Source: Fibrella rubiginis
GTDB taxonomy: Bacteria > Bacteroidota > Bacteroidia > Cytophagales > Spirosomataceae
Reading direction: 5' to 3'
Length of the DNA: 64,000 nucleotides
Assembly (NCBI RefSeq): GCF_017353185.1
Contig: NZ_JAFMYV010000002.1
Span: 248,001-312,000 of the forward strand
This document shows positions 8,987 through 19,341 of the stretch, piece after piece. Each line of letters begins with the position of its first letter. The stretch's first letter is position 1. The translations under genes were made by a program, and so were the position numbers. The notes beneath the pieces were generated by a model that was given only the letters and a program-made list of their open reading frames with translations, was not told the DNA's origin and did no database searches.

Positions 8987-9649
8987 CTAGTTGTGCAGGA
9001 TTTTCCAGCCGGCCAGCCAGTTATAGCCGTTCTTCAGGGTCAGCTGAATCAGTAGCAGCGTCATGTTCTCCAGCGTGCGGCTCACCGACAGATCACCGGC
9101 TACGATGGGGTTAAACCCGGCCGTTGCCACCAGGTCTGAGACGGTCTCAACAGCGGCGGTATCGTTGCCCGCCACAAACGCATCGGCCTGCTGACCCGCA
9201 ATGACCGGCGTAGCGAAGTCGGCGGCAAACACGGTGCTGAATGCCTTCACGACGTTGGCGTTGGGCAGGCGCTTTTGCAACTCTTCGGCAGCGCTGGTAT
9301 TGGGGGCAGTTACCAATCCGCTGTAGGTTTCGTTGAGCGGGTTGGCTAAGCTGACCACAACTTTCTGGTTGGCAACCGCTTCGATTTGGGCGGCTATGTC
9401 GGCCTCGGCTGCGTGGGGTACGGCCAGAATAATGACGTCGGCCTCCTAAGAGACATCGGTTAGGCGTTGGTGGGCTTCCACGTCGGCCGAGGGGTTGGCT
9501 GCCCTGATGTCAGCAAGCAGCGTTTGTAGTTTGTCCTGGTCATTGCCGAACAGCAGCAGCCGATCAGTGCCTTTTGCCAGTGAGCGGCTGATACCCGACC
9601 CCATATTCCCCGTTGCGCCGATAACGGCTATCGTTTGCTTCGTTTTCAT
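8987..9649 (-). pseudogene. NADP-binding reductase (F420-dependent reductase-like), interrupted by an amber codon
   Basis: The frame opens with MKTKQTIAVIGATGNMGSG, a Rossmann GxxGxxG nucleotide-binding motif, and runs for about 220 codons in one frame, broken by a single TAG at 9446-9448. Ignoring the stop, the protein reads LTDVS-stop-EADVIILAVP, then VVSLANPLNETYSGL and an ending typical of COG2085. The family normally has Trp in a WEADVIILAVP-type motif, so TGG to TAG is the simplest explanation. Both halves are well conserved, so the loss seems recent. The downstream half could only be made by reinitiation or suppression. It sits between a Crp-type gene and the DoxX fusion. Confidence 0.85.
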
Positions 9650-9713
9650 GTCGTTCTTCTTTTGTGACGACACAAAATTACCGGGCCGGGGAGGGGCCTA
9701 CATTGCCCAAAAT

Positions 9714-9751
9714 CAAGAAAGACCATTGATTCAGATCAATGGTCTTTCTTG
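9714..9751 (-). terminator. Hairpin downstream of the Crp-type regulator
   Basis: Perfect 17-bp stem (9714-9730 with 9735-9751) and a TCAG loop, 22 bases past the stop codon of the regulator. On the minus strand it is followed by ATTTTGGG, a weak T-rich tail. It would separate the regulator transcript from the downstream metabolic genes. Confidence 0.7.
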
Positions 9752-9773
9752 TAAGAATCTGATTTTTAACAAT

Positions 9774-10352
9774 TTAATTCTCGGCTATACGGCGGCGAAT
9801 GCGGCTGAGGGTTTCGGGCGTCAGGCCCATATAAGAGGCAATCATGTGCTGTGGCACCCGTTGCACAATGTCGGGGTAGAGGGCAATCAGGTCCTGATAC
9901 CGCTCTTCCGGCGACAGGCTGACGGTGGCGTTGAGGCGTTTCTGCAGGGCGATGTAGGCCCCCGTAATCAGGTCCAGCATATAGGTCTGGTAGCAGGGGG
10001 ATCGTTGCAGCAATTCTTTATAGGCCGACTGGTTGATGAGCACCAGTTCCGAATCATCAATGGCTTCGATGTTGTAGCTGGATTCCTCGCCGGTCAGGAA
10101 GCTGTAGAGATCGGCGATGAACCAGCCCTCCAGCGCAAATTGCAAAATGTGTTCTTTGCCCTCACCGTCGACGGTGTAGGAGCGCAATGCTCCTTTCTCC
10201 ACGAAGGCAATGACCTTACACACATCGCCCTCCTGCAGGAGATACTGCTTCTTACGAATTTTTTTCACCGACAGAAAGCGCTGAATCAAGGCCTGATCGT
10301 CGGCCGTAAGTGGCATTTTTTTGGCAAGGTGCCGGAAGTAAACCTCATACAT
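9774..10352 (-). CDS. Crp/Fnr-type transcriptional regulator
   Basis: About 192 residues. The N-terminal cyclic-nucleotide-type beta-barrel contains KKQYLLQEGDVCKVIAFVEK and GWFIADLYSFLTGEES; the C-terminal recognition region is short and ends MIASYMGLTPETLSRIRRR, a helix-turn-helix. The ligand-binding motif of true Crp (GE...RSA) is not intact, as in many Bacteroidetes relatives. A TTG at 10376 would extend the protein, but ATG at 10352 is preferred. It heads a same-strand run (NADP-binding pseudogene, DoxX fusion, ygiD) and may control it; a hairpin stands between. Confidence 0.85.
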   Translation of the reverse strand: MYEVYFRHLAKKMPLTADDQALIQRFLSVKKIRKKQYLLQEGDVCKVIAFVEKGALRSYTVDGEGKEHILQFALEGWFIADLYSFLTGEESSYNIEAIDDSELVLINQSAYKELLQRSPCYQTYMLDLITGAYIALQKRLNATVSLSPEERYQDLIALYPDIVQRVPQHMIASYMGLTPETLSRIRRRIAEN

Positions 10353-10523
10353 AAGGGTAAAAATAAGCCTCAGCAACAGGCATAAAAAGGAGTATTTCCA
10401 GGTAAAGAAACGCGCGGTTGCCGAGGTTATACCCAGCCCAAGAGTAAGCTCACAGGCGGTTAGTAGAGCCAGGAAGCGGGCGGAGCAGGCAGTACCGCTT
10501 CCAGGTAGCTGCTTTTCGGTTGG

Positions 10524-11204
10524 CTACGGCTTTCGACGAAAACCGCCGCCGCCAATGCCCAGCGTAATGTAAAACCCGTGCGGGGAATAGCGGCTGGCTA
10601 CCAAAGTGGTTGACATTGGTCTATCCCCATGCCACGTGGCCGACGCCGTGGTGAGCCGGTAGCCTACCCGTAGGCTGAGCAGCGGCCCGGCCAGCAATAA
10701 CGGGTCGTTGCCCGTAGAAACAATATGCCAGTCTACCGTCAGGCCCAGATCAGTAGCAAAGCCATCAAGTACGGACGTCTCTACGGTGCCGTCTGTTTGT
10801 ATGGCATTGACGTTGAGCGAATTATAGCCGGGTCCAACGCTGGGATACAATTTGGTGCGCCGGGATTGCCAGGCTACCCAGCCCACCCATAGGTGCGCAT
10901 TCGAGGCCGACGATTCCAGGCGGGGTTGTGCGCCAGCGGCAGAGAGGGGCTTGTTGGTCAGCGACGACGCCGTGGCGCCAATCAGCCAGCGATTGACCCG
11001 GATATACGCCTCGGCCCCCACCATCGGATACCCATCGTTTCCTGCCGATCTGATGGCCGGGTTTAGTTGGTGCATGGCACTGGCCGAGCCAGGCCAGACA
11101 CTCTGCCCACCAAAGAGAAACCCCGCGCCGCCCCATACCGACTGGCTGTTGGCCAGTTGTGGCAACAAAACGAAAAAAAGCACCATCTGTGTAGCCGTTT
11201 TCAT
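10524..11204 (-). CDS. Putative outer-membrane beta-barrel protein
   Basis: About 226 residues with a signal peptide (MKTATQMVLFFVLLPQLANS). The mature part alternates polar and hydrophobic residues, is rich in Gly, Trp and Tyr (VGAEAYIRVNRWLIGATAS, LWVGWVAWQSRR, LLSLRVGYRL) and ends HGFYITLGIGGGGFRRK, consistent with a small outer-membrane barrel. No family is recognised. Start at 11204 is chosen because it places the signal peptide at the N-terminus. It is divergent from katG with about 290 bases between them, which may hold both promoters. Confidence 0.6.
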   Translation of the reverse strand: MKTATQMVLFFVLLPQLANSQSVWGGAGFLFGGQSVWPGSASAMHQLNPAIRSAGNDGYPMVGAEAYIRVNRWLIGATASSLTNKPLSAAGAQPRLESSASNAHLWVGWVAWQSRRTKLYPSVGPGYNSLNVNAIQTDGTVETSVLDGFATDLGLTVDWHIVSTGNDPLLLAGPLLSLRVGYRLTTASATWHGDRPMSTTLVASRYSPHGFYITLGIGGGGFRRKP

Positions 11205-11458
11205 AGTCGCAACAGCCCAGGCAAAGCATATGGTGGCTACCCGGACTGAGGGCAAGCTACGGGTAGTTCATCGCCCGGCACCTGATGGCCGTTAGCCAGC
11301 CCGCTGATCTTTCTTACTCAGCTGCCTGCAACTAACCAGGACTAACCAGGGCGGGCCGGACTTGCTTTGCCCGCCAAATGACTGTCACTCCTTGTTAAGT
11401 TATAGATTTTGGCTATGACTACATAGAAACAATAAATAAAAGCTATACTGAAGATTGA

Positions 11459-13765
<2,307 letters not shown>

Positions 13766-13792
13766 TTGCCGTTGGTTGTCTGGTTCTAGTAG

Positions 13793-13828
13793 GAGAAGAG
13801 GTGGCCTGGCAACGGGCCACCTCTTCTC
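13793..13828 (+). terminator. Terminator-like hairpin after katG
   Basis: Perfect 14-bp stem (13793-13806 with 13815-13828), loop of 8 bases, 28 bases after the katG stop. The tail TATTTCCC is only weakly T-rich. It separates katG from the cobalamin genes. Confidence 0.7.
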
Positions 13829-13841
13829 TATTTCCCGCAGG

Positions 13842-13869
13842 TTGCTGGTGGCGTGGCATGCTATCTTCG
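13842..13869 (+). promoter_or_regulatory. Candidate promoter of the cobS operon
   Basis: TTG at 13842-13844, a 17-base spacer, then TATCTTCG at 13862-13869, close to the Bacteroidetes TANNTTTG box. It lies 18 bases before the cobS ATG. No cobalamin riboswitch core is seen in the short leader. Confidence 0.4.
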
Positions 13870-13887
13870 CATAAATAAACCAACTGG

Positions 13888-14673
13888 ATGCGTACACTTT
13901 TCTTTACGGCGCTCATGTTCTATACGCGGTTGCCGGTGCCAAAAAACATCGACCATTCCGAAGTTTTATTGAACCGGTCGACGGTGTTTTTTCCCTTCAT
14001 CGGCTGGATCGTGGGGGGTATTGGGTTTGGCACCTACTGGCTGTGTACGTACCTGTTTCCCCCCGAACTGGCTGTTTTGTTTAGCATGATCGCCACGGTC
14101 TGGGTCACGGGGGCTTTTCACGAAGACGGGTTCGCCGATATGTGCGACGGCTTTGGCGGTGGCTGGAGCAAACAGCAGATTCTGACCATCATGAAAGACA
14201 GTCGCCTGGGTACCTACGGGGCCGTCGGGCTGGGGCTGCTGCTGGCCGTGAAATATTTCGCGCTTATGCGGTTGCTTCCCGGCGAGGCGATGGGTTGGCG
14301 GGTGGCGTTGAAGTTTATTTCGGCGCATAGCTTGAGCCGGTGGGTGGCTACCACGATCATTGCGGCCATGCCCTACGCCCGCGAAGATGAGCAGTCGAAG
14401 GCCAAACCCATTGCCAAAGGTGGCCTGTCGGGTTGGCCGCTGGTGGTGGCTACGCTGTTTGGCTGGTTGCCCACGCTGGCACTGGTGATTATCAGCGGCC
14501 TCTGGATCTACCTCACCTTCCTGATTCCGCTTTGGCTGGTACGCTGGCGGCTGATGGCGTTCTTCCGGAAATGGCTTGGTGGCTACACCGGCGATTGTCT
14601 GGGAGCCACCCAACAACTTACCGAAGTGGTTATCTATTTGTCCTACATCTCGCTGGTGTGGGTTAGCGTGTAA
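13888..14673 (+). CDS. cobS: Adenosylcobinamide-GDP ribazoletransferase (cobalamin synthase)
   Basis: 261 residues. It joins adenosylcobinamide-GDP and alpha-ribazole(-phosphate) in the last step of cobalamin assembly, in the inner membrane. Diagnostic motifs are FYTRLPVP at the N-terminus, FFPFIGWIVGG, and the acidic metal-binding region FHEDGFADMCDGFGGG with KDSRLGTYG. Several hydrophobic helices follow, including the SLSRW segment. cobC follows after six bases, so the genes form an operon. No other cob genes are in view, so the cell may salvage cobinamide. Confidence 0.95.
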   Translation: MRTLFFTALMFYTRLPVPKNIDHSEVLLNRSTVFFPFIGWIVGGIGFGTYWLCTYLFPPELAVLFSMIATVWVTGAFHEDGFADMCDGFGGGWSKQQILTIMKDSRLGTYGAVGLGLLLAVKYFALMRLLPGEAMGWRVALKFISAHSLSRWVATTIIAAMPYAREDEQSKAKPIAKGGLSGWPLVVATLFGWLPTLALVIISGLWIYLTFLIPLWLVRWRLMAFFRKWLGGYTGDCLGATQQLTEVVIYLSYISLVWVSV

Positions 14674-14679
14674 CAATCC

Positions 14680-15261
14680 ATGACGATCTACCTTATTCGC
14701 CATACCGAAGTGGGTGTGGGCCGGAGCATCTGCTACGGCAACTCCGACGTTGACCTGGCCGACAACTACCCCGACCAACTGGCCCGGATACGAAACAACC
14801 TGCTCACCCCGCCCGACCTGATCTGGTCGAGTCCGCTGAGCCGCTGCCGTCAGCTGGCGCAGGACCTGGCCCCGTCCGATACCGTTATTCAGTTTGACGA
14901 ACGCCTCCGCGAATACCATTTCGGCGATTGGGAGATGCTGCCCTGGACCGATATCCCCCGCGCCGCCCTTGATGGGTGGATGGCTAACTTCGTGACGAAC
15001 GCTCCCCCTGGGGGAGAGTCGTTTCAGGCCCTGGCGAACCGCGTTGGTGCTTTCTGGGACGAACAAATTTTGCCGCTGGCAGCGCAGGAAGGCCCAAAAA
15101 CGGTCTATGTGGTGGCCCACGGTGGGGTGATCCGTACGTTGCTTTGTCTGTTCTTAGACCTATCTTTGCACAACGCCTACCGCCTCAACCTGGACTATGC
15201 TGCCGTATCAAAAGTGGCTATTCAGCAGGGGACTTATCAGGTAGCCTACATCAATCGTTAA
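14680..15261 (+). CDS. cobC: Alpha-ribazole phosphatase-type histidine phosphatase
   Basis: 193 residues of the histidine phosphatase superfamily. The catalytic motif is LIRHTEVG near the N-terminus, with GNSDVDL, WSSPLSRCRQ, REYHFGDWEM and the second His in VVAHGGVIRTLL. CobC removes the phosphate from alpha-ribazole-5'-phosphate or adenosylcobalamin-5'-phosphate. Its position six bases after cobS supports this specific role over a general phosphoglycerate mutase-like one. Confidence 0.9.
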   Translation: MTIYLIRHTEVGVGRSICYGNSDVDLADNYPDQLARIRNNLLTPPDLIWSSPLSRCRQLAQDLAPSDTVIQFDERLREYHFGDWEMLPWTDIPRAALDGWMANFVTNAPPGGESFQALANRVGAFWDEQILPLAAQEGPKTVYVVAHGGVIRTLLCLFLDLSLHNAYRLNLDYAAVSKVAIQQGTYQVAYINR

Positions 15262-15305
15262 ATCAAAACAGACGTCTTTTGCGTCAACGAACGTCACTTC
15301 CAGTA

Positions 15306-15842
15306 ATGAAACCGCTCCAGATTCGCCTAACCACGGCTGCTTCACTTGTTTTGCTCGTTGCCCTGTCGCGCTCTTTACCCCACCCGCCCAACGCCACCCC
15401 CGTGATGGCGATGGCCCTGTTCGGCGGTGCTCTGTTCGACAAAAAGTGGGTTGGCTTGGTTGTGCCTACGCTGGCCATGCTCCTGAGCGATGCCTTTATT
15501 GGTTTTCACGGTACTATGGGCGCGGTCTATAGCTCGTTTGCCCTGGCCTGGCTCATTGGAGCCGTCGCCCTACGCCAGCCTACGTTCGGGCGGGTTGTGG
15601 CCGGTTCACTGGTGGCATCGGTGCTGTTTTTCCTGATCACCAACTTCGCCGTGTGGTACGGCAGCAGCTTCTACCCACAAACGGGCGCGGGCCTGCTGGG
15701 TTGCTACGCAGCTGGCCTGGCGTTCTACAATAACCAGTCGTTTTTTGTTAACGCCCTCCTCGGCGATCTCTTCTTCAGCGGCCTGCTCTTTGGTGGCTAC
15801 GCCCTGCTGCAACGTCGCTTCCCGGTGTTGAAGGTGGCGTAA
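15306..15842 (+). CDS. DUF6580-like integral membrane protein, possible transporter S component
   Basis: 178 residues with about five or six membrane segments. Motifs include PPNATPVMAMALFGGALF, LVVPTLAMLLSDAFIGFH and NFAVWYGSSFYP. The size and hydrophobic pattern resemble substrate-binding S components of ECF vitamin transporters. It follows cobC by 44 bases, so a role in cobalamin or precursor uptake is a reasonable guess but unproven. A frame extending back to 15144 overlaps cobC and is not conserved, so ATG at 15306 is used. Confidence 0.65.
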   Translation: MKPLQIRLTTAASLVLLVALSRSLPHPPNATPVMAMALFGGALFDKKWVGLVVPTLAMLLSDAFIGFHGTMGAVYSSFALAWLIGAVALRQPTFGRVVAGSLVASVLFFLITNFAVWYGSSFYPQTGAGLLGCYAAGLAFYNNQSFFVNALLGDLFFSGLLFGGYALLQRRFPVLKVA

Positions 15843-15862
15843 GCTCTTCGCAACAGTTCATA

Positions 15863-15900
15863 AAAAAGTGGCCTCTGGTGATCCGGAAGCCACTTTTTTT
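15863..15900. terminator. Bidirectional terminator after the cobalamin operon
   Basis: 11-bp stem AAAAAAGTGGC / GCCACTTTTTT (15863-15873 with 15890-15900), A-tract on one side and T-tract on the other, 20 bases beyond the DUF6580 gene stop. Confidence 0.85.
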
Positions 15901-15946
15901 ATGGAGTCGTGCTGTCAGGTTCGCTAACCTGACAGCACGACTCCAT
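15901..15946. repeat. Perfect 21-bp palindrome with CGCT loop
   Basis: Arms 15901-15921 and 15926-15946 are exactly complementary. It abuts the preceding terminator, carries no T-tract of its own and begins the palindrome-rich gap. Confidence 0.92.
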
Positions 15947-16154
15947 ATTCGACCCCAGCGGGGTCTGGTCTTTGTAGAACCAATCCCATCAGCGCAGTAT
16001 GTTTCGACTCCAGCGGAGTCGCGTCTTTGTCAGAGCATTGGCCAAGTAAGGTTGTGGTAAACGAGAAGACAATAAGACGCGACTCCGCTGGAGTCGAAAC
16101 ATACTGCGCCGACGGGACCGTTTCTACAAAGACTAGACCCCGCTGGGGTCGAAT
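15947..16154. repeat. 81-bp imperfect inverted repeat made of nested short palindromes
   Basis: Left arm 15947-16027 and right arm 16074-16154 are reverse complements with about ten differences. Each arm holds two short palindromes with an AGC (or GCT) centre: one with GACCCC/GGGGTC arms and one with GACTCC/GGAGTC arms, each next to TCTTTGT. The 46-base centre holds no recognisable gene. Together with the 15901-15946 hairpin this fills the gap of about 450 bases between the DUF6580 and fasciclin genes, which otherwise seems empty. Confidence 0.9.
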
Positions 16155-16233
16155 ACTGTGTAAGGATGTAGCTTGCGTAGCTTTATCTAGCTTGGTAGAG
16201 ACGAGGCGGTTTCACCATCAGGCACGACCCCAC

Positions 16234-16263
16234 AAAAAAAGCCCGGACCTCACGGCCCGGGCG
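16234..16263 (-). terminator. Terminator of the fasciclin gene
   Basis: GCCCGG / CCGGGC stem followed on the minus strand by seven T residues (A-tract at 16234-16240), 27 bases after the fasciclin stop. Confidence 0.85.
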
Positions 16264-16289
16264 CATCTCACAGGTTATTTGGTACTGTC

Positions 16290-16844
16290 TTAGTTCGGCA
16301 TCAACACCGTGTCGATCACGTGGATCACGCCGTTAGACTGGTTGACGTTGGCGATGGTAACGGTCGACGTGCCACCTTTCTCGTCGATCAGCATAAGTTT
16401 TTTGCCTTTCTGCATGGCCGTCAGCGAACCACCGGCTACCGTTTTCAGCATGGCTTTACCACCGCCGTCTTTAATCGCTTTCATGAGTTCCAGAGCGGTC
16501 ATTTTACCAGCTACTACATGGTAGGTCAAAATGCTCGTCAGCGTTGCTTTGTTTTCTGGCTTCACCAGCGTCTCTACGGTACCGGCAGGCAGTTTGTTGA
16601 AGGCTGCGTTGGTAGGGGCAAACACCGTGAACGGACCCGGGCCAGACAGTGTCTCAACCAGACCAGCCGCCTTAACCGCTGCTACCAGCGTAGTGTGGTC
16701 TTTTGAGTTCACTGCGTTTTCAATAATGTTTTTCGAAGGGTACATGGGGGCACCACCTACCATTACAATCTTTCCCTGAGCGAAAGACGATTGACCGACA
16801 GCCAAAAGGGCCACTGCACCAAGAATAAATTTGAAAGAAGTCAT
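16290..16844 (-). CDS. Secreted fasciclin (FAS1) domain protein
   Basis: About 184 residues: a signal peptide (MTSFKFILGAVALLAVGQSS), a short linker and one FAS1 domain. FAS1 box H1 is GPFTVFAPTNAAFNKLPAGT and the C-terminal box is NGVIHVIDTVLMPN; YHVVAGKM lies between. FAS1 domains mediate adhesion or matrix interaction. ATG at 16844 is preferred over an upstream start at 17030 because it gives a signal peptide directly. It stands as a single gene between two terminators. Confidence 0.9.
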   Translation of the reverse strand: MTSFKFILGAVALLAVGQSSFAQGKIVMVGGAPMYPSKNIIENAVNSKDHTTLVAAVKAAGLVETLSGPGPFTVFAPTNAAFNKLPAGTVETLVKPENKATLTSILTYHVVAGKMTALELMKAIKDGGGKAMLKTVAGGSLTAMQKGKKLMLIDEKGGTSTVTIANVNQSNGVIHVIDTVLMPN

Positions 16845-16953
16845 GAGCTTTGCAGGAAAACCTGCGTTTGTTAGTGAATTTGTTTGAGATCGACTCTCGG
16901 AAACATCTACGGAGATAAGCGTACGTTCAGATTGGCAGCTGGCTAAAAAAATA

Positions 16954-16993
16954 TCAAAAAAGGCCCTGAACACGTGTTCAGGGCCTTTTTTGA
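16954..16993. terminator. Perfect 20-bp palindromic terminator
   Basis: A 40-base exact palindrome, 26 bases after the stop of the S9 peptidase gene, with six-base A and T runs at its ends and a further T-tract on the minus strand. Confidence 0.9.
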
Positions 16994-17019
16994 TGTGTTG
17001 ACTATACTTTGCTTGACTA

Positions 17020-19239
17020 TCACCGACCACCCGGTGGGCAGTTTTTCTTCAGAAAATTAGTGTACAGGGCATTTAGGTGTTGCCGCGTACCAGCCCCTTC
17101 ATAAATCCCGTGCGACCGGTTGGGGTAGGCCATAAACTGAAACTGTTTGTTGTATTTAACCAGTTCATTGACCAGCATTTCGGCGTTGGCGTAGTGCACG
17201 TTATCGTCGCCGGTACCGTGGATGTAGAGCAGGTTGCCGCGCAGGTTTTTGGCGTGCGTGATGGGCGAACCCGCCACAAAATCGTCTCTGTTCTCCTGCG
17301 GCAGGCCCATATACCGTTCCTGATAAATGTTGTCGTAGGTAAGCTGGTTAGCCACCGCCGCCACGGCAATACCCGTTTTGTAAATGTCGGGGTACTGAAA
17401 CAGCAGGTTCAGCGTAGACGACCCGCCGCCGCTCCAGCCCCACACGGCCACCCGGCTCGTGTCGATGTAGCTATGGCGACTGAACAGGGCCTTCGCGCCC
17501 ATGGCCTGATCGCGGATGTTGAGCCGGCCAATCTGCCGGTAGATGCTCTTGCGCCAGGCGGCTCCCTTCAGCGTGGGCGTGCCCCGGTTGTCGAGGGCAG
17601 CGTAGATGTAGCCTGACTTGGCCATCCCTTCGGTGTACATATTGTTCTCGCCCGCGCCGAAAACGTCGTTGGTTGTGGTTCCGGCGGGTTCGCCGTAGAC
17701 GTAAAAAACGATGGGGTATTTTTTGGTACTATCGAAATCCGTCGGCAGAGCCATCCAGCCATCCAGTGTCACGTTGTCGGCGGTGTTAACGGTAAAAAAC
17801 CGCACGTTACGGCCCGATTCTGCCGAAGGGCGCGGGTTGGTGCCGGGGCGCAGGGGCTTATGGTCGGCAAGGGTAACGAAGGCGCGGGTAGGCGGGGTAC
17901 GGTGGCTCGAAAAGCTGTGGAAGGCCAGCTGTCCGTTGGGCGATACGTCGTAGCTGTGGGTGCCAATCAGTTCGGCGGGCGAGAGCCGTTCCGCCTTGCC
18001 GCCCGCCAGCGGCACCCGGTAGAGGTACCGCTGCGTGGCGTTGTCGGGCGAGGCGGTGAAATACACGAAGCCGGACGCGGAACCGCCCCCCCGCTCGTCG
18101 ATGCGTTCCAGTTCGGCCATATCGTAGTTGCCGGGTGTAAGCAGGGTCTGCTGTTTGCCATCGCGGCTGAATTTATAGATGTGCCGCCAGCCGTCTTTTT
18201 CCGACACCCACAAAAACGATTTGCCCCCGTCGACCCACTCCCAGCCGGTCGGGTCGTCGCGGTCCCAGCGGGCTTTAATGTCGATCCAGGCGTTGTCAGT
18301 TTCGGTGAAGATGGGCTTTACGGTGTTCTTCGCCGCGTCGCAAACGAAAAGGATAGACTCGTTCTGTTTGCGGTTCAACTGCTGGACAATCAGCTCGTTG
18401 CCCGATGGTCCCGTGGTCGGAAACCACTCGGCCCGGACCAGGTAATGCTGCGCCGGGTCACCGGGGAGGGGTAGCCAGCGTGTCTTGCCACCCGTGGCGT
18501 TTACCAGCCCAAGGCGGGTAGGGGAGGGCGACTCACCCACCTTTGGGTATTCGACCGGGATGGTGTATGAATAGATCGAGTCGGTGTTGTTGATCATCAG
18601 GAAATCGCGGATTTTGCTCGCGTCTACCTGCCAGTAGGCCAACTGCTTGCTGTCGGGACTCCAGCGGAAACCATCGCGGCAACCAAATTCCTCTTCATAG
18701 GCCCAGTCGAAGGTGCCGTTGATGCGTTGGCGGGTGCCATCGCTGGTAAGCTGGGTGACTTTGCCGGTGGCGATTTCTTCCGAAAACAGGTTGCTTTTGC
18801 TCACATAGCCCACCCGCTTGCCGTCGGGCGAGAGCTTGGCATATAGCAGCGACTGCGCGGGTTGTTTAGCTCCTATCTGTTTTAACTGGCCGGTTTGGCG
18901 ACCCATCGGGCGCGTCAGGACGTAATAATCACCCCGCGTATTGTATCGCCAGACGCGGGCCGTATTGGTGAAAATAAGTACCTGCGACGAATCCTGACTA
19001 AAAGCAAAATCGGCCACGTTGATGGGGCCTTTGCCGTTTGCCGGCGTAAGCTGCGCGGCGGTGACGAGGGTCGTTTCCTGCCCGGTGCGCACGTCGGTGC
19101 GGGTAATGCCGCCTTTGGCTGCCTGAATGGTAGCGTTGCCGTCGGCGCTCCAGCGCAGGTTACGCGACCGGAATTGAGCCGTTGCCGACAGCGAAACGCC
19201 TACCAGCAGCAGCACACCAATTTTTCGTGAAAAATGCAT
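17020..19239 (-). CDS. Dipeptidyl peptidase IV-type S9 peptidase
   Basis: 739 residues with a signal peptide (MHFSRKIGVLLLVGVSLSA), a beta-propeller and a C-terminal alpha/beta-hydrolase domain. The propeller contains FDWAYEEEFGCRDGF, the double-Glu motif that anchors the substrate N-terminus in DPP-IV. Catalytic residues: Ser about 603 in GWSGGGSS, Asp about 678 in GTGDDNVH, His about 710 in NRSHGIYEG. It removes dipeptides, typically after Pro or Ala, in the periplasm. Length and motifs are complete. It is transcribed alone, ending at a strong terminator. Confidence 0.93.
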   Translation of the reverse strand: MHFSRKIGVLLLVGVSLSATAQFRSRNLRWSADGNATIQAAKGGITRTDVRTGQETTLVTAAQLTPANGKGPINVADFAFSQDSSQVLIFTNTARVWRYNTRGDYYVLTRPMGRQTGQLKQIGAKQPAQSLLYAKLSPDGKRVGYVSKSNLFSEEIATGKVTQLTSDGTRQRINGTFDWAYEEEFGCRDGFRWSPDSKQLAYWQVDASKIRDFLMINNTDSIYSYTIPVEYPKVGESPSPTRLGLVNATGGKTRWLPLPGDPAQHYLVRAEWFPTTGPSGNELIVQQLNRKQNESILFVCDAAKNTVKPIFTETDNAWIDIKARWDRDDPTGWEWVDGGKSFLWVSEKDGWRHIYKFSRDGKQQTLLTPGNYDMAELERIDERGGGSASGFVYFTASPDNATQRYLYRVPLAGGKAERLSPAELIGTHSYDVSPNGQLAFHSFSSHRTPPTRAFVTLADHKPLRPGTNPRPSAESGRNVRFFTVNTADNVTLDGWMALPTDFDSTKKYPIVFYVYGEPAGTTTNDVFGAGENNMYTEGMAKSGYIYAALDNRGTPTLKGAAWRKSIYRQIGRLNIRDQAMGAKALFSRHSYIDTSRVAVWGWSGGGSSTLNLLFQYPDIYKTGIAVAAVANQLTYDNIYQERYMGLPQENRDDFVAGSPITHAKNLRGNLLYIHGTGDDNVHYANAEMLVNELVKYNKQFQFMAYPNRSHGIYEGAGTRQHLNALYTNFLKKNCPPGGR

Positions 19240-19341
19240 TGAATGATTGATTGAAGGTAGGGGACCGGCATCATCTGCGGTCGCCTGTTTTTATTGTGCC
19301 GTGAAGTTAAACCGTAAGGCGTAAATACCTTTACGTTACCT

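Noticed and set aside
13766..13887. Cobalamin riboswitch before cobS
   Set aside because: Only about 120 bases, occupied by the katG hairpin and a short promoter region; no conserved B12-box sequence seen.
13966..15120. 384-codon minus-strand frame opposite cobS and cobC
   Set aside because: It is antisense to two clearly conserved genes and its product is low-complexity His/Gln/Pro-rich.
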